Source: Streptomyces sp. DvalAA-43
GTDB taxonomy: Bacteria; Actinomycetota; Actinomycetes; Streptomycetales; Streptomycetaceae
DNA: 64,000 bases
Reading direction: 5' to 3'
Assembly: GCF_900091725.1 (NCBI RefSeq)
Contig: NZ_FMBW01000064.1
Span: forward strand, 202,093-266,092
The position numbers and the translations under genes are program-made. The stretch's first letter is position 1, and every line of letters starts with the position of its first letter. Positions 1 through 8,207 of this stretch are shown here, in pieces. The notes below the pieces were generated by a model, which did no database searches, had not been told where the DNA came from, and saw only the letters and a program-made list of their open reading frames with translations.

Positions 1-716
1 CTCGCGGTGCCCTGGTCGCTGAGCGCCGAACCGGAGTTGAAGCCGAACCAGCCGAACCAGAGCAGCCCGACACCGATCACCACGAGCGGCACGTTGTTGG
101 GCCGCTCCTCGCGGCGGGCGAAGTCGCGCGGTGCCCGCAGCACCAGGGCGACGGCGAGCCCGGCGACCCCGGAGTTGAGCTCCACCGGCAGGCCGCCGGC
201 GAAGTCCAGCGCGCCGAGGTGCTTGACGATCCAGCCGTCCTGGTCGAACACCCAGTGCGCGAGGGGGACGTAGACGATGAGCAGCCACAGGACGACGAAG
301 ACGAGCCAGCCCTTCATCGTGGCGCGGTCGGCGATCGAGCCGCTGATCAGCGCGACCGTGATGATCGCGAAGCCCATCTGGAACGTGCTGTAGACATAGG
401 TGGGGATGTGGCCGGTGAGGGTGGTCAGCCCGATGTCGTGCATGAACACGTGGTCGAGGTTGCCGATGAGTCCGGCGCCGCCGACGTCCGGCCCGAAGGC
501 CAGCGAGTAGCCGATCACCCACCAGACGAGCGTGCCGAAGGCGAGCGCGGCGAAGCTCATCTTGATCATCATCAGGATGTGCTGGGTGCGCACCATGCCG
601 CCGTAGAAGAACGCCAGTCCCGGCGTCATCAGCAGCACCATGGCGGTGGAGGCGAGCAGCCAGGCGGTGTCACCGGAGTCGTACGCGGGTGGCATCGGCG
701 CGGGAGCGGTGTTCAT
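1..716 (-). CDS. amt: ammonium transporter, C-terminal part beyond window
   Basis: Membrane channel protein of the Amt/Rh family for uptake of ammonium/ammonia. The visible 238 residues begin MNTAPAPMPP and carry the family's early segment with MTPGLAFFYGGMVR, followed by several hydrophobic helices and WFGWFGFNSGS near the cut. There is no stop codon, so the gene runs off the left edge. A GAGGT ribosome binding site lies 8 bases before the ATG. It follows ureD on the same strand after 58 bases, so it is probably the last gene of the urease operon and would handle the ammonium that urease produces. The glnB/glnD genes that often follow amt in actinobacteria are not in view. Confidence 0.95.
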   Translation of the reverse strand, partial: MNTAPAPMPPAYDSGDTAWLLASTAMVLLMTPGLAFFYGGMVRTQHILMMIKMSFAALAFGTLVWWVIGYSLAFGPDVGGAGLIGNLDHVFMHDIGLTTLTGHIPTYVYSTFQMGFAIITVALISGSIADRATMKGWLVFVVLWLLIVYVPLAHWVFDQDGWIVKHLGALDFAGGLPVELNSGVAGLAVALVLRAPRDFARREERPNNVPLVVIGVGLLWFGWFGFNSGSALSDQGTA

Positions 717-774
717 CGGCGGGTACCTCGTCGTGGGAGGGGCGGCAGGGGCACTTGGGCTGGTCGGCGACGGG

Positions 775-1752
775 TTACGGCTTGCGCGGATCGGGGGCCG
801 GGTGGCCGGTGAGCAGCCTGCGTACGGCGTCCCAGGCGGCGGTGTGCGCGGCGGCGACCCTGACGGGGCTGTCGTCCAGGAGCCGCACCCAGGCGCCGCA
901 GTCGCGGGGCAGCACGCTGACTCCGTACAGGACGCCGAGCCCGGCCAGCGCGGTGTGGAGGGTGTCGGCGAGCTCGGCGGCCGGGGCGCGGTCGGTGACG
1001 ACGAAGAGCGACGCGACATGGTCGTGCCCGGCGAACACACCGGGGCCGAGGACGCCGCCGGTCTCCGCGCCCGGCGTCAGGCGCAGGGTGTCGATGGCGA
1101 GGAGGGTGCCGTCGGGCCGGGCGATGTACAGATCGGTGGCGAGGACCCGGTAGGCGTGGCGCTCGCCGCGGGCCAGCCGCCCGGCGGTCAGGGTGTCGCC
1201 GACGACCGCGGTGGCGCCGGGGGCGACCGTGACCTCGGTGCGCTGGTAGAAGCGTGCGTCCCTGAACGGGATCAGCGGGTCCGGCAGGTACTCGGCATAG
1301 GCGCCCTCCTCCACCGTGAGGTGCACGCGCTGGCTCGCGTAGTCGTGCTCCATGCGGAAGACCTTGGTGGCCGCCTGGGTGGTCAGGTGCACTTCGGTGC
1401 CGGGCCCGCAGCGGAAGTCCATCCGGTAGCGGTCGGCCTGGGCGATACCGCCGCCGGTCGCCATCAGATAGACGTAACTCATGCCGGGCATCGCGGGGTC
1501 GATCCACAGCGGCCGCATGATCTGGAGCGGGGTCTTCTGGTAGCGCTCCACGAGTTCGGTGCGCCCGTCCCGTACGGCGAAGGCCAGATCGATGATGCCC
1601 ACCTTGGCCGGGGAGCCCGGCCCGAGCGTGTCGGGCACGGACGCCAGGGCCGCCACCGCCGGGGGGACGCGGACCGCGGTGTAGTAGTCGGGGGCGAGCC
1701 GGTCCGGCCGGGGCGGCGACGAGCCGGGGTGCGCGGTCGGCGTGGGGCGCAT
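775..1752 (-). CDS. ureD: urease accessory protein UreD (UreH)
   Basis: Scaffold protein that with UreF and UreG forms the complex delivering nickel to apo-urease in the cytoplasm. The 325-residue product has the UreD pattern: an N-terminal region around YQKTPLQIMRPLW, a glycine-rich YLMATGGGIAQADRY, and HLTTQAATKVFRM near residue 120. Length fits the upper end of the family. It starts one base after the stop of ureG, indicating translational coupling. The C-terminal end (HTAAWDAVRRLL) is typical of actinobacterial UreD. Confidence 0.95.
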   Translation of the reverse strand: MRPTPTAHPGSSPPRPDRLAPDYYTAVRVPPAVAALASVPDTLGPGSPAKVGIIDLAFAVRDGRTELVERYQKTPLQIMRPLWIDPAMPGMSYVYLMATGGGIAQADRYRMDFRCGPGTEVHLTTQAATKVFRMEHDYASQRVHLTVEEGAYAEYLPDPLIPFRDARFYQRTEVTVAPGATAVVGDTLTAGRLARGERHAYRVLATDLYIARPDGTLLAIDTLRLTPGAETGGVLGPGVFAGHDHVASLFVVTDRAPAAELADTLHTALAGLGVLYGVSVLPRDCGAWVRLLDDSPVRVAAAHTAAWDAVRRLLTGHPAPDPRKP

Positions 1753-1753
1753 G

Positions 1754-2374
1754 TCAGATCAGCGCCTTGCGACGCGATTCGAGGAAGTCCATGACGTCCT
1801 CGACACCGATGCCGGTGAGACAGTCGGTGAGGACGACCGGGCGGTTCTCACGGACCCGGTGGGCGTCGGACTCCATGACGCCGATGTCGGTGCGCACGTA
1901 CTGGGCGATGTCGATCTTGTTGATGACGAGCAGATCGGAATCGGTGATTCCAGGACCGCGCTTGCGGGGCATCTTCTCGCCCTCGGCGGTGTCCAGCACG
2001 AAGATGAAGAGGTCGACCAGGGCCGGGCTGAAGGTGAGGGTGAGGTTGTCGCCGCCGGACTCGTAGAGCAGCGTGTCGGTGTCGGGGAATCGATCCAGCA
2101 TCTCGGCACCGGCCGCCAGATTCATGGTGGGGTCGTCGCGCACGGCGGTGTGCGGGCAGGCCCCGGTCTCGACGCCGACCACGCGCTCCGGTTCGAGGAC
2201 TCCGGCGAGGGTGCGGCGGATGTGCTGGGCGTCCTCCTGCGTGTAGATGTCGTTGGTGATGACGGAGGGGCGGTGGCCGCGCTCGATCAGTACCGGCACC
2301 AGCGCCTCGATCAGCGCGGTCTTGCCGGAGCCGACCGGTCCGCCGATGCCGACCCGCAGTACGTTGTCGTCCAT
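1754..2374 (-). CDS. ureG: urease accessory GTPase UreG
   Basis: SIMIBI-class GTPase of 206 residues that drives nickel insertion into urease. Visible motifs are the P-loop GGPVGSGKT (about residues 11-19), NDIYTQEDA, the metal-binding CPH motif in VETGACPHTAVRDD, ESGGDNL, and the guanine-specificity NKID. The start was moved downstream from an open frame reaching 2440, because AGGGAG sits six bases before this ATG and the protein then begins MDDNVLRVGIGGPVGSGKT as expected for the family. There is no His-rich N-terminal extension, unlike some UreG proteins that store nickel themselves. This matters because no ureE is present. Confidence 0.96.
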   Translation of the reverse strand: MDDNVLRVGIGGPVGSGKTALIEALVPVLIERGHRPSVITNDIYTQEDAQHIRRTLAGVLEPERVVGVETGACPHTAVRDDPTMNLAAGAEMLDRFPDTDTLLYESGGDNLTLTFSPALVDLFIFVLDTAEGEKMPRKRGPGITDSDLLVINKIDIAQYVRTDIGVMESDAHRVRENRPVVLTDCLTGIGVEDVMDFLESRRKALI

Positions 2375-2405
2375 GATGCTCCCTGGCTCGTTGGGGGGTG
2401 GGTCG

Positions 2406-3173
2406 TCAGCTGGCGAACAGCCGTGCCTCGGCGCGTTCATGACGGCCCGACATGATGTCCGAGGCGAAGACGGTGGCGCCGACGTCTGCGAGTTCGCGCC
2501 GCAGCGCCGCCTCGGTGGCCGCCTCGATGACGGGTGCGGCGCCCCGCAGCAGGGTCTGTGCCCCGCGGTGGTCGGTGAGCCGCAGCCGCAGGGCGGCGCC
2601 CGCGAAGCTCGCGCTGAACGCGAAGAGGTCCGAGGCGACCGCCTGGCGCACCGGGACGCCGGTCGCCGCGTGGATGACGCCCGCGGCCACCGCCTGGGTG
2701 CCGGGGGTCTCGCGGTGTACGACCCGGTCGAAATGTGCGGCGATCTCCGGGCGGTCGAAGACCTCGGCGGCGAGGTCGAGGAGCTGCCGGCCGGTCCGGG
2801 TGGCGGCCTGGCGCATCTCGCGGCCCAGCTTGGTGGCGAACAGGTGCTCGTCGATGCGGACGACGGCCGCCGGATCGCCCGCCCGGGTCGCCCGGTGGGC
2901 GAGCGCGAGTGCGGTGGCGTCGGCCGGGCCGACGCCGTGCAGCAGCAGATCCTCCAGCAGCAGCGGGAGGCTCTCCCGGTCGACCGCCCCGGCCTGGGCG
3001 TACCCCTCCAGGCTGTGCGACAGCGTGTAGAAGCCGCTCGGGAACGCCGAGTCGGTCAGCTGGAGGCCGACCAGCAGCGCACCGAGCGCGGGCTCGGGTG
3101 CCGGTGCCCCGGCGTCGGTCCGTGCCGACTCCGGGGCGGGGTCGCCGAGGATGTCGCTCTCGTCGCGGTACAT
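2406..3173 (-). CDS. ureF: urease accessory protein UreF
   Basis: All-helical accessory protein of 255 residues acting as a checkpoint for UreG GTPase during urease activation. Family signatures are LLVGLQLTDSAFPSGFYTLSHSLEGY near residues 33-58 and a C-terminal region with SDIMSGRHERAEARLFAS. The open frame extends upstream inside ureC. The start at 3173 places the gene four bases after the ureC stop and gives a normal N-terminus, MYRDESDILGD. The first 30 residues are Pro/Ala/Glu-rich and probably disordered. Confidence 0.94.
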   Translation of the reverse strand: MYRDESDILGDPAPESARTDAGAPAPEPALGALLVGLQLTDSAFPSGFYTLSHSLEGYAQAGAVDRESLPLLLEDLLLHGVGPADATALALAHRATRAGDPAAVVRIDEHLFATKLGREMRQAATRTGRQLLDLAAEVFDRPEIAAHFDRVVHRETPGTQAVAAGVIHAATGVPVRQAVASDLFAFSASFAGAALRLRLTDHRGAQTLLRGAAPVIEAATEAALRRELADVGATVFASDIMSGRHERAEARLFAS

Positions 3174-3177
3174 CGGC

Positions 3178-4902
3178 CTAGACCAGGAAGAACAGGTGGT
3201 TGAGGGGCAGTTCCTCGGCCGGGTCGATGGTGGCGACCTTGCCGTTGAGGGTGACCTTGAACGTCTCCGGGTCGACCTTGATCTCCGGGAGCTCGCTGTT
3301 GCGGACCATGTTGTGCTTGCCGATGGTCCGGGTGCGGCTGACCGGCAGCACCTTGCGCTCCAGGCCCAGTTCGGCCGGGACCCCGGCGGCGATTCCGGCC
3401 TGGGACATGAAGGTGACATGCGTCGCCTGCAGGGCCTTGCCGTACTGCCCGAACATCGGGCGGTAGATCACCGGCTGCGGGGTCGGCAACGAGGCGTTGG
3501 GGTCGCCCATCTGCGCCCAGGAGATGATGCCGCCCTTGATCACCATCTTCGGCTTGGCCCCGAAGGAGTGGATGGGCCAGAGCACGATGTCGGCGAGCTT
3601 GCCCTTCTCGATCGAGCCGATGTGGTCGGAGATGCCGGTGGCGATGGCCGGGTTGATGGTGACCTTCGCGAGGTAGCGCAGCACCCGCTGGTTGTCGTTG
3701 CGGGCGGAGTCACCCTCCATCGTGCCCAGCTTGTCCTTGCAGTGGTGGGCGATCTGGAAGGCCCGGGTGACGGACTCGCCGACCCGGCCCATGGCCTGCG
3801 AGTCGGAGGAGACCATGCTGATCACACCGAGGTCGTGCAGGACCGACTCGGCGGCGATCGTCTCGGCGCGCACGCGGCTGTCGGCGAAGGAGACGTCCTC
3901 GGGAATGTCGTGGCTGAGGTGGTGGCAGACCATGACCATGTCGAGCAGTTCGTCCACCGAGTTCTTGGTGTACGGCAGCGTCGGGTTGGTGGAGGACGGC
4001 AGGACGTTCGGCTCGCCGGCCACCCGGAGGATGTCCGGGGCGTGGCCGCCGCCCGCGCCCTCGCTGTGGAAGGTGTGGATGGTGCGGCCGTCGAACGCGG
4101 AGCGGGTGTCCTCGAAGAAGCCGCTCTCGTTGAGGCTGTCGGTGTGGATGGCCACCTGGACGTCGTACCGGTCCGCGACCTTCAGCGAGTTGTCGATCAC
4201 GGCGGGGGTGGCGCCCCAGTCCTCGTGGACCTTCAGCGCACAGGCCCCGGCCTCGATCTGCTCGTCGAGCGCCTCCGGGAGGCTGCCGTTGCCCTTGCCC
4301 ATGATGCCGAGGTTGACGGGGAAGGTCTCGGCCGCCTGGAGGAACCGGGCGATGTTGTACGGACCGGGCGTGCAGGTGGTGCCGTTCGTGCCGTCGGACG
4401 GGCCGGTGCCACCGCCGATGAGGGTGGTGATGCCGTTGGTGAGCGCCTGCTCGGCCTGTTGTGGCGCGATCAGGTGGACATGGGAGTCGATGGCGCCCGC
4501 GGTGGCGATGAGGTGTTCACCGGCGATGGCCTCGGTACCGGGGCCGATGACCAGATTCGGGTGCACGTTGTTCTGGGTCTGCGGGTTCCCCGACTTGCCG
4601 ATGCCTGCGATGAGGCCGTCCTTGATGCCGATGTCGCACTTGACGACGCCGACCATGGCGTCGATGACCACGACGTTGGTGATGACGGTGTCGAGGGCGC
4701 CCTGGGCACTGGTGCACTGTGGATCGGAGGCCATGCCGTCACGCATGGTCTTGCCGCCTCCGTAGAGGACCTCGTCCCCGTACTGGCCCTCGCTGAAGTC
4801 CTTCTCGACCTCGACGACGAGGTTGGTGTCGGCGAGGTGGAAGCGGTCGCCGACCGTCGGTCCGAACATGTCGGTGTACTGCTTGCGCGGCAGGATGGGC
4901 AT
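3178..4902 (-). CDS. ureC: urease subunit alpha
   Basis: Catalytic subunit (574 residues) of urease, EC 3.5.1.5, hydrolysing urea to ammonia and carbamate at a dinickel centre. The N-terminus is MPILPRKQYTDMFGPTVGDR. Nickel ligands are visible as SHVHLI, the carbamylated lysine in KVHEDWG (about residue 220), AIHTDSLNE, FHSEGAGGGHAPD and the aspartate in SSDSQAMGR. The flexible-flap histidine lies in VCHHLS; the residue after the HHL is serine where aspartate is usual. The ATG overlaps the ureB stop by one base (TGATG), so an open frame running further upstream is not used. Confidence 0.97.
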   Translation of the reverse strand: MPILPRKQYTDMFGPTVGDRFHLADTNLVVEVEKDFSEGQYGDEVLYGGGKTMRDGMASDPQCTSAQGALDTVITNVVVIDAMVGVVKCDIGIKDGLIAGIGKSGNPQTQNNVHPNLVIGPGTEAIAGEHLIATAGAIDSHVHLIAPQQAEQALTNGITTLIGGGTGPSDGTNGTTCTPGPYNIARFLQAAETFPVNLGIMGKGNGSLPEALDEQIEAGACALKVHEDWGATPAVIDNSLKVADRYDVQVAIHTDSLNESGFFEDTRSAFDGRTIHTFHSEGAGGGHAPDILRVAGEPNVLPSSTNPTLPYTKNSVDELLDMVMVCHHLSHDIPEDVSFADSRVRAETIAAESVLHDLGVISMVSSDSQAMGRVGESVTRAFQIAHHCKDKLGTMEGDSARNDNQRVLRYLAKVTINPAIATGISDHIGSIEKGKLADIVLWPIHSFGAKPKMVIKGGIISWAQMGDPNASLPTPQPVIYRPMFGQYGKALQATHVTFMSQAGIAAGVPAELGLERKVLPVSRTRTIGKHNMVRNSELPEIKVDPETFKVTLNGKVATIDPAEELPLNHLFFLV

Positions 4903-5396
4903 CAGCGCGAACCCTTCTTCTTTTCCTTGGAGACCCTGGAAGCCTTGGAGTCCTTCGAACCCTTGGCGCTCTTGCCGGTCCCGGTGCGTTCGCGCGCGGC
5001 TCCGGAGCCGCCGCCGTCGCCGTCCTCCGTGTCCTGGAAGCCCAGCTCGATGGCCTTGCGGACGGCCTCGACCTTGACCGGGTGCGAGGCGAGGCTGCCG
5101 TTGAGCAGCCCGCTGAAGCCGACGAGGCGGCCGGTTCCGGCGTAGGCGCACAGCTCCACGTCGCGTGTGCCGCCGGGCTCGATGCGGACGGAAGTGCCCG
5201 CGGGGATGTTGAGATGCATGCCGAGCGCCTTCCTACGGTCGAACGACAGTGCCGAGTTGACCTCGAAGAAGTGGTAGTGCGAACCGACCTGGACCGCACG
5301 GTCTCCGGTGTTGCGCACGGTCAGCTTCACCGTGCGGCGACCGGCGTTGATCTCGACCGGTTCCTTGCCGTAGATGTATTTCTGACGGAACGTCAT
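4902..5396 (-). CDS. ureB: urease subunit beta with a long basic C-terminal tail
   Basis: Structural beta subunit of urease (164 residues). The conserved core covers about residues 1-120: GKEPVEINAGR, VRNTGDRAVQVGSHYHFFEVN, FDRRKALGMHLNIPAGTSVRIEPG and the VGFSGL region. Beyond this core, about 40 residues rich in Gly, Ser, Lys and Arg form an uncommon tail ending SKEKKKGSR; the usual length is near 100-120 residues. Its ATG overlaps the stop of the preceding CbiX-like gene in an ATGA arrangement and its stop overlaps ureC, so the three genes are tightly coupled. The tail is probably disordered; its role is unknown. Confidence 0.95.
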   Translation of the reverse strand: MTFRQKYIYGKEPVEINAGRRTVKLTVRNTGDRAVQVGSHYHFFEVNSALSFDRRKALGMHLNIPAGTSVRIEPGGTRDVELCAYAGTGRLVGFSGLLNGSLASHPVKVEAVRKAIELGFQDTEDGDGGGSGAARERTGTGKSAKGSKDSKASRVSKEKKKGSR

Positions 5397-6214
5397 GCGG
5401 TGCTCCTGATGACTTGGCCCGCACCATGGACATGCGGGTGCCGATGCGTGTGCAGATGTCCGTGACCGTGGCCGTGGCCCTCGCCCGGTGGGTGGGTGTG
5501 GGAGTGGCCGTGGTTCTCGGCGGCGGTCAGCCCGGCCGCGATCCCGTCGTCACCGCGCTCGCTCCGGTGCCGCCGGGCGTCGGCCACCCGCTCGGCGAGT
5601 ACCCGGGCCAGCGCCGCGGGGACGATCAGCGGACCGGCGCTCTCGACCCGGATGCCGGGTACGTCGGGCGCCTGCGGCTCCGCGAACGCCGCCGGGAGCA
5701 GCACCACGTGCCGCGCGCCGAGCAGCCGGCACCGCCGGACCCCCTCCGCGGGATCGGGGTCTCCCCCGGTGAACGCGACCTCGACCAGGTCGTGGCCGCC
5801 GTAGCGGCGGACGAGGCTCGCGACCCGGTACAGCTCGGCGTCCTCGAACGGGTCGCCGGCCGGGGCGGTGACCAGCAGTGCGGCGGTGTCCGGGGCCCGG
5901 CCCGCCGCCGCGCGCAGCCAGGCGGTCAGATGCCCGGAGGTGCCGAACGGCTCGGCCAGCACGGTCCGGGCGCGATCGGCGGCGGGCAGCGCGCGCAGTG
6001 TACGGGCGGTGTCCGCGACGAGTTCCGGGTCGCGGCCGAGCGTCATCGGGACGACGCAGCTCTCCTCGCCCCGGCGGCTCAGCCCTGCGACGGTCCGGAA
6101 CAGTTCGCGTCCGTCGGGCACGACGGTCACCTCGGGGCCCACCCGGCCGCGCAACGCCTCGCCGAACACGGCCTCGTGGCCGCACACGGCGATCACCCGG
6201 CAGTGGTCGGACAC
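5393..6214 (-). CDS. CbiX-like chelatase-family protein with His-rich metal-binding tail
   Basis: Product of 273 residues. The first ~230 resemble the sirohydrochlorin cobaltochelatase (CbiX/CfbA) fold: AVCGHEAVF at the N-terminus, VTAPAGDPFEDAELY, DLVEVAFTGGDPDPAEGVRR, and GARHVVLLPAAFAE. The last ~45 residues contain 13 histidines in HGH, HTH and HPHVH runs, a typical nickel or cobalt buffer. The gene sits between ureA and ureB: GTG four bases after ureA's stop, and ATGA overlap with ureB. Family knowledge makes it a metal-handling protein; position suggests nickel supply to urease in place of the missing UreE. That role is inference. The catalytic histidines of true CbiX were not assigned with certainty. 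Confidence 0.75.
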   Translation of the reverse strand: MSDHCRVIAVCGHEAVFGEALRGRVGPEVTVVPDGRELFRTVAGLSRRGEESCVVPMTLGRDPELVADTARTLRALPAADRARTVLAEPFGTSGHLTAWLRAAAGRAPDTAALLVTAPAGDPFEDAELYRVASLVRRYGGHDLVEVAFTGGDPDPAEGVRRCRLLGARHVVLLPAAFAEPQAPDVPGIRVESAGPLIVPAALARVLAERVADARRHRSERGDDGIAAGLTAAENHGHSHTHPPGEGHGHGHGHLHTHRHPHVHGAGQVIRSTA

Positions 6215-6218
6215 CGGT

Positions 6219-6524
6219 TCAGCCGCCGATGGGGTCGTGGCAGGACACCAGTTTGGTGCCGTCCACGAAGGACGCCTCGATCTGGAGGAGCCCGAGCATC
6301 TCCCGTACGCCCGGCATGGTGTCGTCCTCGCCGAGGACATGACGGCCGAGCTCCATGCAGTCGGCGACGCTCCTGCCGTCGCGCGCGGCTTCCAGGATCG
6401 CCTCGCTGATCAGCGCCACGGACTCGCTGTAGTTGAGCTTGAGGCCACGGCCCTGGCGCTTGCGGGCCAGGTCGGCCACGACGTACACCAGCAGTTTGTC
6501 GATCTCGCGAGGTGCGAGGTTCAT
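6219..6524 (-). CDS. ureA: urease subunit gamma
   Basis: Small structural subunit of urease, 101 residues, the normal family length. It shows MNLAPREIDKLLVYVVADLA, RGLKLNYSESVALI, the GRSVADCMELG segment, and the C-terminal MLGLLQIEASFVDGTKLVSCHDPI. AGGAAGG lies eight bases upstream of the ATG, which fixes the start within a much longer open frame that continues antisense-like into the transporter gene. It lies 50 bases after the urea transporter and four bases before the CbiX-like gene. The subunit split (separate A, B, C) is the usual bacterial arrangement. Confidence 0.97.
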   Translation of the reverse strand: MNLAPREIDKLLVYVVADLARKRQGRGLKLNYSESVALISEAILEAARDGRSVADCMELGRHVLGEDDTMPGVREMLGLLQIEASFVDGTKLVSCHDPIGG

Positions 6525-6574
6525 CGTCAGTACCTTCCTCTGGATGCGGGGCGGGGTGCGTACGGGCCGGGCGG

Positions 6575-7537
6575 TCAGCCGCTCCTGCGGAAGCGGGGCA
6601 GCAGCGGGACGGCTGCCATGAGCGCCCAGGTCACGAGGATGAACGGCCAGGTGAAGGTGTGGCCGCCGAACGGTTTGAAGAACGAGGTCAGCGAGGCGGT
6701 CAGGCCGGTGGAGGCGGCGGCGCCGAAGAGCGCGTACGCCCCGTTCCAGACCGTGGGGGTGAGGAAGACCGCGCCGATGGCGATGGCGACGAGCACCGCG
6801 TTGTATCCGTAGATCCCGTCGGCGATCAGCGAGGTGGGGGCGCCGAGCGCCCAGGCGGCGACGATCCCGACGACACTGCCGGCCGCCGCGTACAGCACCA
6901 CGCGCACTCCGGCGCAGGCCAGGCCGACGAGCATGATGAGCCCGACGTACCACGCGTCGACCAGGAAGACCTGCGAGACGTTGGTGAAGAAGGCGTGCCA
7001 CAGGGCGTCCCACGAGATCGCGGTGTCCCCGCTGGTGGTGCTGGACACAGGCTTCGGCGCGCCGTGCCAGATCCGTCCGAAGGACGGCGCACCGAGCACC
7101 ATGACCCCGGAGACCAGGCAGAACGGCGCGGTGAGCGCGGTCAGTCCGTACGGCTTGAGCAAGGCCGTCAGCGTCATGGTCAGCACGGTGCACAGGATCG
7201 AACCGATGACCGCGAGCGCATAGGTCGCGAGGTGGTGTCCCAGCGAGGTGACCAGCGCGATGCCGGTGAGACAGCCGGAGTAGCCGTGGAGGCCGAGGGC
7301 GATGCCGGACCTGTCGATGCCGAGCGCGTAGGCGGTCAGAGTCGAGACGGCGGTGCCCAGGGTGGCGAAGAGGCCGATCTGCCAGCCCGCCGCCCACAAC
7401 CCGGCGAGGATGAACGCACCCGTCCAGATGCCCGGCTGGAGATCCACCTGCCCGACTCCACGCACGGCGGCCAGGAGGAAGGCGGTCGGTTGCCGGCTTT
7501 CGAGTTTCCGGACGGCAGCCGGCTCGGCGAAGGGCAC
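6575..7537 (-). CDS. urea transporter (UT family)
   Basis: Integral membrane channel-like protein of about 320 residues related to bacterial UT/Yut transporters. Features are a duplicated fold with the repeated patterns ALGLHGYSGCLTGIAL in the first half and DGIYGYNAVLVAIAIG in the second, each giving the YN/YSG-type pore-lining motif, plus about ten hydrophobic helices. I chose the GTG at 7537 because GGAG lies seven bases upstream; an in-frame ATG at 7615 or 7609 would add 24-26 Pro/Ser-rich residues without a good ribosome binding site. It is the first gene of the urease operon, so uptake and hydrolysis of urea are encoded together. Confidence 0.88.
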   Translation of the reverse strand: MPFAEPAAVRKLESRQPTAFLLAAVRGVGQVDLQPGIWTGAFILAGLWAAGWQIGLFATLGTAVSTLTAYALGIDRSGIALGLHGYSGCLTGIALVTSLGHHLATYALAVIGSILCTVLTMTLTALLKPYGLTALTAPFCLVSGVMVLGAPSFGRIWHGAPKPVSSTTSGDTAISWDALWHAFFTNVSQVFLVDAWYVGLIMLVGLACAGVRVVLYAAAGSVVGIVAAWALGAPTSLIADGIYGYNAVLVAIAIGAVFLTPTVWNGAYALFGAAASTGLTASLTSFFKPFGGHTFTWPFILVTWALMAAVPLLPRFRRSG

Positions 7538-7736
7538 GGGGGAGCTCCAACGGCTCGGTGGAGAAGGTCTGCTCCGGTCAGGGAGCCCGCAGGGCGCGGA
7601 ATGGCTCATCGCCATCCACGCATATGCCGGACGTCTCTTCTCGCCGTGGGGCGTTCCACTGCTCCGTTCGAGTCCGGAAGAGGGCCGTTCCGCGTGCTGC
7701 GCCCCGGTGTCCGGATCCGCTCGTTAGGTTCGCCGG

Positions 7737-8207
7737 ATGTCCCCAAGGATGCGGCTGCACCATCAGACCCACCCCGATCACCATCCCGGGGCGCAGCCGG
7801 CCGTCGTGGCGGCCGTCGCGATCGGCGGTGCCGCGGGAGCCGTGGCCCGTTACGGCGCCGAGCGGCTCTGGCCGACCGGCGCCGCGGCGTTCCCGTGGAC
7901 GGTTCTGCTGATCAACACCGTGGGCTGCTTCCTCATGGGTGTCCTGATGGTCACCCTGAAGCGGCGCTTCCCCGGCGCGCCCCGGCTGATCAGTCCGCTG
8001 CTGGGCACCGGCCTGCTCGGCGGGTTCACCACGTTCTCCCACTACACCGACAATGTGCGGCAGCTCTTCGGGGAGGGCCGCCCCGGCTACGCGGTCGGCT
8101 GTCTGCTGCTGACGATCGTGGCGGCCCTGGCGGCCGTGACGGCGGGCGCGTTCAGCGCGCACGCGGTCCTCGGACGTGGCTACGCGCTCCAGGACGGTGC
8201 CCGATGA
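7737..8207 (+). CDS. crcB: fluoride channel FluC/CrcB, first of a pair
   Basis: Small four-helix membrane protein (156 residues) of the FluC (CrcB) family, which dimerises to export fluoride. Motifs are IGGAAGAVARYG, PWTVLLINTVGCFLMG and GLLGGFTTFSHYTDN; the TTFS segment carries phenylalanine-box and ion-coordinating residues. The N-terminal 20 residues are His/Pro-rich. The ATG at 7737 has no clear ribosome binding site and may be leaderless; a second ATG lies four codons in. The following gene overlaps by ATGA and encodes a second FluC, a common Gram-positive arrangement in which both proteins are made together. No fluoride riboswitch was recognised upstream. Confidence 0.92.
   Translation: MSPRMRLHHQTHPDHHPGAQPAVVAAVAIGGAAGAVARYGAERLWPTGAAAFPWTVLLINTVGCFLMGVLMVTLKRRFPGAPRLISPLLGTGLLGGFTTFSHYTDNVRQLFGEGRPGYAVGCLLLTIVAALAAVTAGAFSAHAVLGRGYALQDGAR

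Noticed and set aside
3151..5145. Open frame of 664 codons on the plus strand across ureC
   Set aside because: Shadow of ureC/ureB; low-complexity composition with no recognisable domain.
7541..7736. Fluoride riboswitch before the crcB pair
   Set aside because: No match to the conserved crcB-motif core was recognised.
6512..8178. Extension of the second crcB frame back to 6512
   Set aside because: The region before 8204 is antisense to the urea transporter and out of frame with the first crcB; the FluC motifs begin at 8204.
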